Source: Gamarada debralockiae (taxonomy: Eukaryota; Ascomycota; Leotiomycetes; Helotiales; Hyphodiscaceae). Taken from it: DNA of 25,284 bases. The translations under genes and the position numbers were made by a program. Positions within the stretch are counted from its first letter, which is position 1. Every line of letters starts with the position of its first letter. A model generated the notes under the pieces. The model did no database searches and was not told the DNA's origin. It saw only the letters and a list, made by a program, of their open reading frames with translations. Positions 1-8,998 of this stretch are shown here, one piece after another. The stretch is from the NCBI GenBank assembly GCA_002803225.1, contig NXFV01002077.1, positions 1-25,284 on the forward strand. The letters run 5' to 3'.

Positions 1-430
1 CGACCGGGAGCTTGTTCCGAACTACATAATACGTGCCCGGCGCTTTCGACTTCTCTGATTTGCTTGTTCGATGCCGAAATGACACATAGAATCACATTAA
101 GGCCACTCTCTACAGCCAGTCCAGCTTCTTCATGAAAGCATGCAATAGATGATTAAAGGCTCTACCAAGGAATTTGGCCGGTGGTTATTTATTACCCAAA
201 TACATAGAAAGAAAGAACCCCTTCCCCCTCTTTCATCTTCAATCACCTCTTGACAGACGGAAACTTCCTCTACTTGTGACTATCGCAACTATACTTTAAT
301 GGCAGCTGAACTTCGCATGTGCTCGCAAGCGATTCTACTTCACCACTAGTTTTCATCTGAAGACCCTTTTTATAAAGTTTAGCGACATGATAAGCTAATC
401 CACTTGCATCTGGCCGTGCGCCGAAGGGTT
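1..430. other. No gene seen; left flank of inverted-repeat element
   Basis: I see no open frame, RNA gene or repeat that I can support here. The stretch is mixed-composition non-coding DNA that leads into the inverted-repeat element starting near 431. Confidence 0.5.
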
Positions 431-973
431 CCGTTCAAAAGTCCCGCCACGCTAAAAACGCCACAGATGCGCCACAGGCCTGGCACAGCAATAGCAGCCA
501 ATGTAAGATTGGAAGGGCTACAGGCCGTTTAGTGTCCAAGCTTCAGTGTAGAAAGCCTGTAAATGTCGCTGTCAGCGACTTTGCTTTAGGCACCTTAGCC
601 ACTATCGTAGGGCTGGGCGATTTAGCATTATATAGTTATATAATTGAACTTACTTTGAGCATTATATTATAGTCGGGTCGCCATTATATATTGCATAAAA
701 CTTGTACTTAATATTAGCATAATAAAAGTAGCCTAGAGAGGGATAAATGAAAAATAAATTGAGTATAAAAGCATAACTTTATATCCCTTAGATAGCCCTT
801 TCCTTATTTGGTTAGCGCTATAATTTAATTTATAATCAGCTTTTTATCAGATTATATGATTATATATATTTGGGTCGGGATTATATATAATCGCCCACCC
901 CTACACTATCGCCGTTGCTAGGTCGGGGTCTTGGCATTGTGGCGGTTTTTAGCGTGGCAGGACTTTTGAACGG
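431..973. mobile_element. Non-autonomous inverted-repeat (MITE-like) element, itself carrying a nested insertion
   Basis: The left end (431-465) and right end (938-973) are inverted copies of each other. Both read CCGTTCAAAAGTCC inward, then a Y, then GCCACGCTAAAAA and a CGCCACA block. Over about 36 bases I count one substitution and one 1-base gap. There is no coding capacity between them. Without the nested 296 bp insertion and one copy of its target duplication, the element would be about 240 bp. I could not find a convincing target-site duplication outside the repeats. The sequence CGAAG occurs in inverted orientation just beyond both ends, so the true ends may lie a few bases further out. 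The transposon superfamily is not assigned. Confidence 0.75.
600..911. mobile_element. hAT-like MITE nested in the 431-973 element, with 8-bp target duplication
   Basis: The element itself is 608-903 (296 bp). Its ends are TAGGGCTGGGCGATT on the left and, inverted, TAGGGGTGGGCGATT on the right: 14 of 15 bases match. It is flanked by identical 8-bp copies of CACTATCG at 600-607 and 904-911. Eight-base duplications and TIRs starting YAGGG are the established hallmarks of the hAT superfamily. The interior is strongly AT-rich (many TATATA runs) and has no open frame, so it must have been moved by a transposase encoded elsewhere. Because it lies inside the 431-973 element, it inserted later than that one. 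Confidence 0.85.
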
Positions 974-1621
974 GGAGCTTCGTAGCAGCCGGGGTAGTCG
1001 TCAGGGGTAATGACACACAACAGCATTTGGCTGGGTCATATCCTCCACCAAAAGCTTATTCAGCTGTCGAAATGGGTCCTTACAATGGTAGATTGCATTC
1101 AATCAATGGCTCAAGGCATGACACTGGAGGCGAAGGGTAGATCAAATTCCTGTTCAGTTTAAGCATCAACACGGCCTGCTCAGTAAGTTGGAAATCTTAT
1201 CCGCCGATCGTCGAGGGGCCTTGTTGGAATTTTCGAGGGCGGTGTATGCGGCAATCTGAACACTCCAGACTCAAGCCATCACAGTTTTCATTATGAATCG
1301 TCAGCTACGATCGCAATCCTGAGCACGTCCTGGCGTGGCCATGCAGAAACTGTGCGACCACTCCAACAATTACTAATTGAGTCCGCGTCGTGAAGCGCAC
1401 CGAAAAGGAAATGCATCCATTTGATGACCAGCCCCTCCAATGATCTGCTCACTCTCCCACCATATACATAAAAGGGCCATCATCCGCGATAGTCTCTCAA
1501 TTTCTTTCAGAAAGCAAGTCCAAAAGTCATGCAATAACCGCTTACTTTATTAATTTTCTCACCGCAATTGTTCAATCCGTGCAGCAAAGCTTGCGAATAA
1601 CATCGAAAAGTTCTACACAAG
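974..1621. promoter_or_regulatory. Intergenic region and probable promoter of the downstream NAD(P)-binding protein gene
   Basis: No open frame is supportable. The last 120 bases before the ATG at 1622 are rich in pyrimidines and adenines (for example the CTCTCAATTTCTTTC stretch near 1492-1506), as is common just upstream of fungal start codons. A TATA-like ATATACATAAAAG lies at about 1462-1474. These are weak, generic signals. Confidence 0.3.
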
Positions 1622-2872
1622 ATGCCATCAATTCTTATCTTCGGCGCAACAGGCTTGCTCGGAGGTCTGTATTCCTATATCCCTCTCCTGGTTTAAAGTG
1701 CAGTAACGCTGAATTGGTAGCGACAGCTCCGCTTACGCGTGAGATACGCAAGGCGTATCCAGACTGGTTACTGACAGTTTACGTCCGTAACACCAAGGCA
1801 GACAATTACCTCGAGTCCAGCCTGGGCGCGAACAGAGTCATCCATGGCACCTTTGAGGAATCGGACAAAATCCGCGCTCTGGCGAAGGAGCACGAGCTTG
1901 TCATCAACGCTGGGTCGTCATTCGACCCAACGTTGAGCGCGGCTATTATTGCTGGCCTTAAGGAAAGACCCGCAGAGTCCAAGGGCACGCTGGTTCACAT
2001 CAGTGGTTGCGGAAATTTCATCGACCATGGAAAATCAGGCGTATCGAATCCGAACGGTAAAGTTTGGAACGTGAGTAACGCGCTTCTCTTCTATAACAGA
2101 GGAAGACTCTGTGTTGAGACAACTGATATGATTGGCTAACGAGTTCTAAAGGACGCAAATGAAGATGATATAAAGCAGATTGATGAGACAATGCTCAATG
2201 GAGCAGCGGACAAGCTGTAAGTGATCTCGTCAAGCAGACCTTGAGACGCAGACGCCAGTAGCCTAACGTGAGAGATCTATAGCATCCTCGAAGCAGGCAA
2301 CTCAGGCGCTATAAACACATTCATCGTCTGCCTCGGGGGCACATACGGCACCTCCACTGGCCCAAACCCTTCTCTCGGGGTCTTGTATGCCATCCTTGTG
2401 GGTAATTCTAAAGCTTGTGGATTTGTTCCCTACGTTGGGGAGGGAAGTAACATTTTCTGCACGGTGAGTATCCGTGTCTAGGACACTTTCTGCGAGCCAG
2501 TTTTTGATATGACGGCGACGATAGGTCCACGTTGACGACGCCGTTCGCTTCATTATGAAGATTCTCAATATTGCCGTCACGGAACCGGTCACAGGAAGTG
2601 CCTACAGCCGTTACTACATTGTCCATAGCCAGGCGAACACATGGAAGGAGATCGCCTCCGCCCTTGCACCTGTTCTGCACGCTAGAGGAGTGCTGCCTTC
2701 GCCAGAGGCGCGAAGCGTGCCAATAGAACAGGCCGGTGAAGGTGAAGTTCCCACGTTGCTCGGCGCTAATATGCTGATTAAAGGCGATCGAGCTGCCGCG
2801 CTGGGCTTCAAACCTACGTCCAGACCTCTATTAGAGCATATCCGCGAGGATTTGAGTAACTATCCATTTTAA
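1622..2872 (+). CDS. NAD(P)-binding Rossmann-fold protein (NAD-dependent epimerase/dehydratase, extended SDR type), five exons
   Basis: Predicted exons are 1622-1664, 1727-2070, 2152-2216, 2283-2463 and 2525-2872, giving 326 residues in one frame. The introns have clear GT/AG ends (GTGAGT, GTAAGT, GTGAGT for introns 2-4) and CTAAC branch sites in introns 2 and 3. The first intron's acceptor could instead be at 1720, adding two residues. The protein starts MPSILIFGATGLLG, so residues 8-14 form the glycine-rich GxxGxxG dinucleotide-binding loop directly after beta-strand 1. Exon 2 carries a VISGCG-like strand-4 region (HISGCGNF), and exon 5 begins VHVDDAVRF, the VxVxD element of extended SDRs. 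The C-terminal segment (AYSRYYIVHS, then WKEIASALAPVL) resembles fungal nucleoside-diphosphate-sugar epimerase-like proteins. The usual YxxxK catalytic pair is not evident, so the substrate and any enzymatic activity are unknown. Start chosen as the first ATG that opens the Rossmann fold. Confidence 0.85.
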
Positions 2873-3822
2873 CTGGCCTAGAAATGATTCGTGGTCACTT
2901 CCTTATATGGCTAGCATTTTGGTTGTCCGAGGTAGAGATCAAGTAGTTTTCGTTCTGATAATGAAATATAATTAAGTCTTAAGTAGAGTCTGATTAATTC
3001 TAATATTATTTTTACCAACTCGCAGTTATGCCTGCATCTTCCTCAGATCTTAGCATAGACTATCCTAAACTATAGGACGCGCAACAGAAGAGTAATAGAG
3101 AGAAGAGTCGTAGTGGTGCTATTTCTTTGCGTGAAGCATTCGCTTTGGCGTTGGATGTCCTCGACATCGGATAGGTCTAGAGGTACTGGGATTAAAAGGT
3201 TGATGTGCAACAAACGCTCATCTCGGGGTTAGAAAAATAGGTCATTAAAGTTCCCTTTGCCCTAAAAAGGTCGAAGTGCAACAAATTTAATGAAGAGAAA
3301 ACTACAAGGTTATGGCCTCAATCTTCGTGAATCGGTTAGCGCTAACAGGACCCAAGAGAATGGGGCTCAATACAAGACGTGCAACAAACCTAACAACTTT
3401 GAATGATGAAAGAAGACTTAATGAAGATAGTGGCAGGGCTAAAATCTCAGATGTGCAACACATGGATGATTATAAGAGAGATGGGACGTTGTGAATCTAT
3501 CTCAAAGTGAGCCGTCACCTTCGCTTTGACGAACCACAGACTTGAGTGCTTCTCGAGGGCCCAGAGACCGACACTAAGGCGCGGAACTACAACTGTTCTT
3601 ACGTTTAGATTGTTTGACGTCGCACTAAGAAGACAGGTTTGAGAAAAGCGATTGAGGCTGTACATGTACGTTGTTTCTCACAGGCTAGCAGTGATATCAC
3701 CATCGTGGCATCAGAAGTACCAAATACAACTCATCCCAAGGGAACGGACCGAGTGCTTGAATCGAAGATATGAAAGGAAAACAAGATGATGACAAGTCTT
3801 GGTGAAGCTTCTCCTTCTCGAT
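2873..3822. other. Gene-free stretch with dispersed GTGCAACA motifs
   Basis: No gene can be supported. Short frames here (for example 3312-3494 on plus, 3447-3665 on minus) lack homology cues and good start context. The first half contains five dispersed copies of a 12-14 base motif, listed separately. The immediate 3' flank of the upstream gene (2873-3050) is AT-rich and could hold its 3' UTR. Confidence 0.4.
3076..3463 (+). repeat. Five dispersed copies of a GAYGTGCAACAAAC-like motif
   Basis: All copies are in the same orientation: GACGCGCAACAGA at 3076, GATGTGCAACAAAC at 3202, GAAGTGCAACAAAT at 3273, GACGTGCAACAAAC at 3376 and GATGTGCAACACAT at 3450. Start-to-start spacings are 126, 71, 103 and 74 bases, so this is not a simple tandem array. 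The flanks between copies share only loose AAAGG/AAAAGG similarity. It could be the eroded trace of an old minisatellite, an array of protein-binding sites, or coincidence helped by local composition. Confidence 0.45.
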
Positions 3823-4453
3823 TCACACATCGTATGGGGTTGCAAGATCATTGTATCTAGGGGCTGGATCTGGAGGCGATGGTACAGTCAGACACCTGAC
3901 CCATTGAGATGAAACCAAAGTCTCGTCCCGAAAGCTTAACGCAAAATTACAACTCCCGGGTGCCGCTGGGCTATGAACATAAGACCATGACGATGTGAGT
4001 GCCACTGGCGCCAATACGCGGTTATGAAAAGTAACAGAGACGTATAGCAGAAGAGCAATCGCAAGGATAAAGCAAGGAGCGAATACAGTAAACCGAATAC
4101 ATAAAGCCTTACGAACAGTCAACGCTTGCTGTCTGGTTTTGACAATGTTGGGGTAAGAACAGGGTCTGAACTAAGGGTAAGGCTTAGCCGGCGCCCATAA
4201 TGGAGGATCGTTCCGGAAGACTGCCAAGCCTCACGGTTTAAGGTTACAGGTAGCTTAGAGGAATTTCGGAATTTGCCAACGTCAAAAACATTTGCATAAC
4301 TGCGTCGTAAATGGATATATATTCCAAGCGCGATCTCATGTCAGCTTCGCAGGTACGAGCACACTTTTCTAGCCCAGAAAATTCCATGGGCAGCTCAGAA
4401 CCGTTTCTTATCATTGAGATCTTGATCAGTCGTGATGCCCTCATATCCCGCAT
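3823..4453 (-). CDS. Possible two-exon single-pass membrane protein, function unknown
   Basis: Two open stretches on the minus strand join cleanly. Exon 1 is 4453-4248, the intron is 4247-4166 (82 bp; GTAACC donor, GGCTAAG branch-like sequence, TTAGTTCAG acceptor) and exon 2 is 4165-3823. The junction keeps phase and gives 182 residues. Exon 2 encodes a strongly hydrophobic segment (FAPCFILAIALLLYVSV, roughly residues 98-114) preceded by basic residues (TRQQALTVRKALCIRF), a typical membrane anchor with its N-terminal side in the cytosol. The remainder is Ser/Pro-rich. I do not recognise the family. The start is the first in-frame ATG. It lies only 107 bases after the MED6 stop on the same strand, so the promoter would be within or just after MED6, or the true 5' end is missing or lies in an unseen upstream exon. 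The gene may be real, a relic, or a chance join. Confidence 0.35.
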
Positions 4454-4560
4454 TCTATTCCCATATGCAGCGAGGGGTATACTATCCAATGCCCGTAACG
4501 CCAAATGAATATGCGCCCAGCCTATATCCCTTTGCGCCTGGAAATGAAATCCCACTCCAA

Positions 4561-5604
4561 TCACGTAGGACTAATGCCGCCAGCACTCTGTACCTTACTG
4601 CTCTTCCTCCGCTTCGGCTTTGGCATCCCCGGTGTTCTCGGACTCTTATCTGCCTTGCTACCCTTTCTCGCCGGAGGTATGTCCGTCTTCAAGGGCGTCG
4701 GAGGCGCACTCGGTTTGGCACTCGCGGTAGGAGCCGGCGCCTTCCCAGCTGCTGGCACCAGAAGCTTATCTTTCTCCTTTCTTCCTGATGTAGAAAGATG
4801 GAAATCGCCTGGTTGACCAGTTATGGGATTCTCGTCCATGTATTCATCGCCGTATTTGAGTGTGATATTCAGAGATTCTTCGAGAAGCCGGACGTCGAGG
4901 TAATTGCTTGCGTTTATGTTCGTTGATGAGGGGGCTTTCTTGGAGGCTTGGAGAGCATCTGGGAGCGGTGTGGCCTCTTTGCTGCCTTGGCTAAGTTGGG
5001 ATTCGGTTGCTTTGAGACGGTTGGAGGGCGGGGGCATGTATCTGTGGCCCAGGGAGGGTGAGAAGTCGGGCAGCTTCGAGGCGGTGGTCATGAATTTGTT
5101 CAATTTTGATGTGATGCTCAACTGTCTTCCATTAGCCAACAATACATTTCACAATAGGTTCTCTGAGCGTACCATTCGGCTTCCCAGCAGATCTGCAACC
5201 ACAGGAGCCATGTAGACATTCTCCCCAACGATATGGTATGTACCTAGAACATTCACTTCGTCTTCCTCCCCAGGTCTCTTTCTCCGCATCTGCTTCCTGA
5301 TGACCCAAACTCCTGTTCCTGCTGGACCAGGATCTGCAGGTTGTTCCGCCACTATAAACTCCAGTCCAGACATAGTCTTTAATCGAGCTTCGAAGAGCTC
5401 TCTGTTAAAGAGAATATGACTGAACTGCGTGTTATGTTCAAGTTGCCTGAGAAGAACCATATTGTTTGACATCATGTCGAAGTATGGCGATTCTGCAAAG
5501 TACCAGAGGACGCTGTTCGAGTTAATGCTGCCCCACATAGGGTTGGCGAGAAATGAAGGAGCTCGAAACACGGTCTCATCGAGAGTTCGGTCGTCGACCG
5601 CCAT
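4561..5604 (-). CDS. MED6: Mediator of RNA polymerase II transcription subunit 6 (MED6)
   Basis: MED6 is a head-module subunit of Mediator, the nuclear co-activator that links transcription factors to RNA polymerase II. Exon 1 is 5604-5173 and exon 2 is 5121-4561, giving 330 residues. The 51 bp intron (5172-5122) has a GTACGC donor, GGCTAATG branch and GACAG acceptor. The start is in excellent context (CACCATGG). The conserved MED6 domain is clear: WGSINSNSVLWYFAESPYFD near residues 24-43, REL/FEARLKTMSGLEF near 68-83, VWVIRKQ near 99-105 and LGTYHIVGENVYMAPVVADL near 119-138. After the splice it continues LSITSKLNKFMTTASKLPDF and FSPSLGHRYMPPP, as in fungal orthologues. The C-terminal third is low-complexity, with a basic PKPKRRKSSK patch near the end that could act as a nuclear localisation signal. 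The length is within the usual fungal range. Nothing is broken. Confidence 0.95.
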
Positions 5605-6581
5605 GGTGAGAGAGTAAATCGAGGACAGATGTAGAAGAGGCGGCCTTATCTCTGGACTGAAAGGTAATGTCGTCGTCGTGGCATAAAGGCAGAGACTTGA
5701 AAGTCAATGCGAAGAAGCTTTCTTGACGATGACAATAATGGAGAAGAATTAAGGTTGACGCTAGTATCACGCTAAAGACGGGAGCTAGTGTACTACGCTA
5801 GTCATATTGGCCCAAACCTGTACTCTCTACCCCGTTTCAACATATTCCCTTCACAGCTTCTTGTACCTCAAGTAGCGCAAGAAAGGCTCCATCTGACGCC
5901 ATGGTAAAGTCACGAAGTTTGTATCTCAGGAGCCAGTGGCTTCAACAGCGGAAAGAGTCCAAGCCTCAATATCTGCTAGGTATCTATCAAGGTATAGGCT
6001 GTCCAGTTTCGGGCGCTAAGCTCATCCTGAACCTTTTACTCAGTTCGTTTTCCAGTATGACTCTCACTCTTAATGCATGTTTTTAAGCAAGACCTGCCGC
6101 ATCTTCAAAACCTTCTTAATCTGTCGAAGTCACATATCATACTTCTTCTGAGACACCACTAATGTGTGACACACCACAGAACCGCCAACACACTAACTTC
6201 ACAGCTATTGCACATAACCTATGCATCCCATTCTACTGAAACACATTACCATGGCGTTTTCAGATGTTCGGTTTCTCAAAACGACAATAAAGTCGGAATC
6301 AAGTCGACTGGCACACCAGATTTCGTATGGAGCCTTTCATCGCTCCCTTCGTCCCAAAGCATCATGTCAATTGAGCTGTGTGAGGGGAAATATAGTGGCA
6401 TTTCTAGAGCTAGCTGATATCTAAGAGCTGAAACTAGAAGGAAGGGAAGAGCTCTCTTGTGCTACAGAAAGAAGAAAATACAGGCTATACCAGATTAGGC
6501 AATTCCAACCAACATATCAATGCTCTTGACGGACACCAATTCCCAAGTCAAGTCTATGGAAACAGCCATCAATGCTTTACT
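5605..6581. other. Intergenic region between MED6 and a decayed F-box-like gene
   Basis: The first 200-300 bases on the MED6 side should contain its promoter and 5' UTR. I see no unambiguous TATA box or factor site. Short frames such as 5901-6086 and 6166-6424 on plus have no recognisable content and poor start context. No repeats of note. Confidence 0.4.
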
Positions 6582-7501
6582 ATGCCAATGACCGAGACTC
6601 CGCGGATGCCGACTCCATTTCTGGATCTACCGCACGAGATTCGCGACATGATATATTCTTGCCCTGCAATCCGATACACCGTGCTTGACACTCATGGAGG
6701 AGGGTCCCAAGGATAGCTTCTCCCACTTTCTGTTCTCAAAGTCGTTTTCAGAGTGGCTATCTTATAAGAGGCAGAAAAAACCTGAAATCCGAGAATGTGA
6801 TGTTGAGAAATTGTATTTCAATACACCTGAGGAGAAAACGCTCAATGTCTCGATCTTAGCAACGAGCAAGCAGATTCGTGCAGTGTGCATACATTATTTC
6901 TGGAAAAACAATGCCCTCCATTGTGAGAACTATGGCAAACTCAAAAGTCTCTTCAGCTTCAGAGGCAAAGATTCATACATACTCCGCAATGTGGAACATA
7001 TCATCCTGGGTGTCCAAATGATACCTCTTATTACCTACAGTTTCTTTGCAAGAAAATTTGAGAAGAAACTTACATGCTTCGACATCCTCAGTCAGCTGTC
7101 TCGAGAAGCAAAGCTGAAGAGGATTACTTTCGTAGCCCTGAAAGGCCACCCAATGGAATCTTATTGTCGCAGATGGACAAGTAGTTTCAACTGGTGGTTG
7201 AATATGATGGGAGGAGTTTGTGAGGGACCTCTGGCAAGGTTGGACAAAAGGCTGATGTTTTCTTCCGGCTTGGAAGACTCACGTCCGCACAGCTCCAAGA
7301 TCAAATCAAGCGTCTCGCAAGAGATCAGCCAGAGTGATGGATGACATTCATAAGGCTATCGGCGGAGAGCTGTGGATCCATGGAGCTTTGTGTTATAAAG
7401 AAGGGCAGCAATTAGAAGAACCATTTAAGTTCTATATGCAGGAAGGCATGTCACCATTGGAGATACCATCATTGGCCAATCCAAATTACCAGCGAGGGTG
7501 A
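6582..7501 (+). pseudogene. Frameshifted relic of an F-box/2EXR-like (LPxEIRxxIY) protein gene
   Basis: The frame starts at ATG 6582, and residues 12-25 read TPFLDLPHEIRDMIYS, the N-terminal signature of the large fungal 2EXR/F-box-like family. The reading frame then shifts. A long frame resumes at about 6690 (EEGPKDSFSHFLFSKS onward, to about 7240), with a family-typical ILATSKQIR element and a VEHIILG strand. Coding appears to move frame again near 7240 (QKADVFFRLGRLTSAQLQDQ) and once more near 7330 (MDDIHKAIGGELWIHGALCY), ending with TGA at 7499-7501. One of the breaks could be an intron, but no standard donor/acceptor pair joins all three. This looks like a gene decayed by small indels. 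The family contains many lineage-specific, poorly characterised members, so loss is unsurprising. Sequencing error is an alternative. Confidence 0.6.
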
Positions 7502-8128
7502 ACCAACACGCAACTCGAGCCTTCGTCCAGCTACACAGTATGGCGATATCATTTGCACGGTTTATTCGACACCCGTATAGCTCTAATCCACGAACAATCG
7601 GGACAACTCGCTGCCTGGTCGTCATTTACTTGGCTCGGCCAATACAGTTTGAGAGTATCGCAACATTGCCGGACTAGAATCGGATAAATACTGTTATTTA
7701 ATGAATTTTAGGATATTGTCGTTGGGACGAAAACGGTTCCCTTGGCTCTTGTTACTTTCGAAGGTGGAGAAATATCTGTCGCAGGAGGGGTTTGAAGCCT
7801 GAAGGTTCATCAGCCTGCTTTTATAGGTTTTATGAGTTTCTAATGAAATAGAGAACCAAAGTAGATATTCAATCGTACTGGAGCGTGCCAAATTCATCCT
7901 AGCCTCCCCACCTTCTCAATGCACCCGTTCACTCAAAAGGTGGGGAAGAGTGTTTAGTCACATAATTGCTTATGTAACCACGCCAAAATAGTTCAGGATC
8001 ACTCGAACTTTCGACTCAACCACAACTTAAACCAGCTCTCCACCTCTCCTCGAGACAAGTCACGCAACATTTCAGGCTCACATATTAACACCGATAAACT
8101 TCTCACGCGAACTTGTCTCGAAGACACC
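7502..8128. promoter_or_regulatory. Upstream region of the MMtag-domain gene, with a short inverted repeat
   Basis: No convincing gene; a 67-codon minus-strand frame at 7897-7694 has an ATG but no recognisable features. A perfect 10-bp inverted repeat, TCCCCACCTT at 7905-7914 and AAGGTGGGGA at 7937-7946, lies about 185-225 bases before the start codon, in the expected promoter of the 8129 gene. CCCCACC-type sites may be bound by zinc-finger activators, but this is only suggestive. From about 8020 the leader is pyrimidine-rich (CTCTCCACCTCTCCTC). Confidence 0.35.
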
Positions 8129-8998
8129 ATGGATCTTCTCTCCTCAATTCGCAAATCTGGTTCACGCGGCGGCGTCAATTTCTCATGGGACGAAGTATCC
8201 ACCTCCCAACACCGCGAAAATTACCTAGGCCACTCACTCATGGCGCCCGTGGGCCGCTGGCAGAAAGGACGCGATCTAAACTGGTACGCGAAAGGCGACG
8301 ACAAAGCAGGCGCAGATGGCGAAACCGCTGAAGAGAAGAAAATCAGGGATAGGAAAGAGGAGATTAGGAGGATCAAAGAGGCAGAAGAGGATGCGCTTGC
8401 GAGAGCGTTGGGATTGCCAGTTATGGAAAGAACGCAGACGGGTGCTAATGCTGTTAGCGTTGGCGAGATGAAGAGGGTTATGAAGGAGGTTGAGGAGGGG
8501 GACCAGGAGATTGAAGAGGTTGGGCGGGGGAGGGGGTTTGGCGATTTTGTGGGAAATGTTGGGGATGGGGAACAAGCTGCTGAAAGGGGATTGGTGGAGC
8601 CGGAGAGGGGAGGACTGCTGACGAAGGGCAGGGAGAAGGAAAGGGAGGGACGGAGGAGGGAGGATAGTAGGGAGCGGAAACATAGACGGCATAGGCATCG
8701 ATCGAGAAGCGGAGACCGCGAACGGCATAGACATCGATCCAGGAGTGGGGAGAGGCATAGACATCGGCGCAGACATGATGAGAGGAGGCAGAGGAGTCGA
8801 AGTTTGGATCGGAGAGAGCGCAGACATAGGAGTCGAAGTGGGGACAGACGCAGATCAGGAAGGGAGGATCGTGAGCCAAGGCGAGATGATCGAGAGCCAA
8901 GGAGGGATATTGATCGAAGACCGCGAAGAAGTCGATCGCCTGATTTCCGAGATAATCGAGGACGGAGGAATCGAACGGAGCCATCTGGAGAGCTATGA
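8129..8998 (+). CDS. MMtag (multiple myeloma tumor-associated) domain protein with RS-rich tail
   Basis: A single-exon 289-residue protein; start in strong context (ACACCATGG). Residues 13-57 contain RGGVNFSWDEV, HRENYLGHSLMAPVGRWQKG and RDLNWYAKG, the diagnostic core of the MMtag / 'kinase phosphorylation domain' family (human MMTAG2 homologues). Residues 70-95 are a charged helical stretch (EEKKIRDRKEEIRRIKEAEE), continuing into ALGLPV, also typical. From about residue 165 to the end the protein is dominated by RS, RHR and DR dipeptides (HRHRSRSGDRE repeated with variation), resembling SR-type splicing-associated tails. The family is nuclear and poorly characterised. A role near pre-mRNA processing is plausible from the tail but is inference. 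The purine-biased RS repeat opens long antisense frames on the minus strand (8276-9092), which I regard as artefacts. Confidence 0.93.
   Translation: MDLLSSIRKSGSRGGVNFSWDEVSTSQHRENYLGHSLMAPVGRWQKGRDLNWYAKGDDKAGADGETAEEKKIRDRKEEIRRIKEAEEDALARALGLPVMERTQTGANAVSVGEMKRVMKEVEEGDQEIEEVGRGRGFGDFVGNVGDGEQAAERGLVEPERGGLLTKGREKEREGRRREDSRERKHRRHRHRSRSGDRERHRHRSRSGERHRHRRRHDERRQRSRSLDRRERRHRSRSGDRRRSGREDREPRRDDREPRRDIDRRPRRSRSPDFRDNRGRRNRTEPSGEL

Noticed and set aside
4432..4788. Plus-strand frame rich in Tyr and Pro (PSYPAFYSHMQRGVYYPMP...)
   Set aside because: It runs antisense into the MED6 3' coding end and has no upstream exon or supporting splice sites; its odd composition is not enough.
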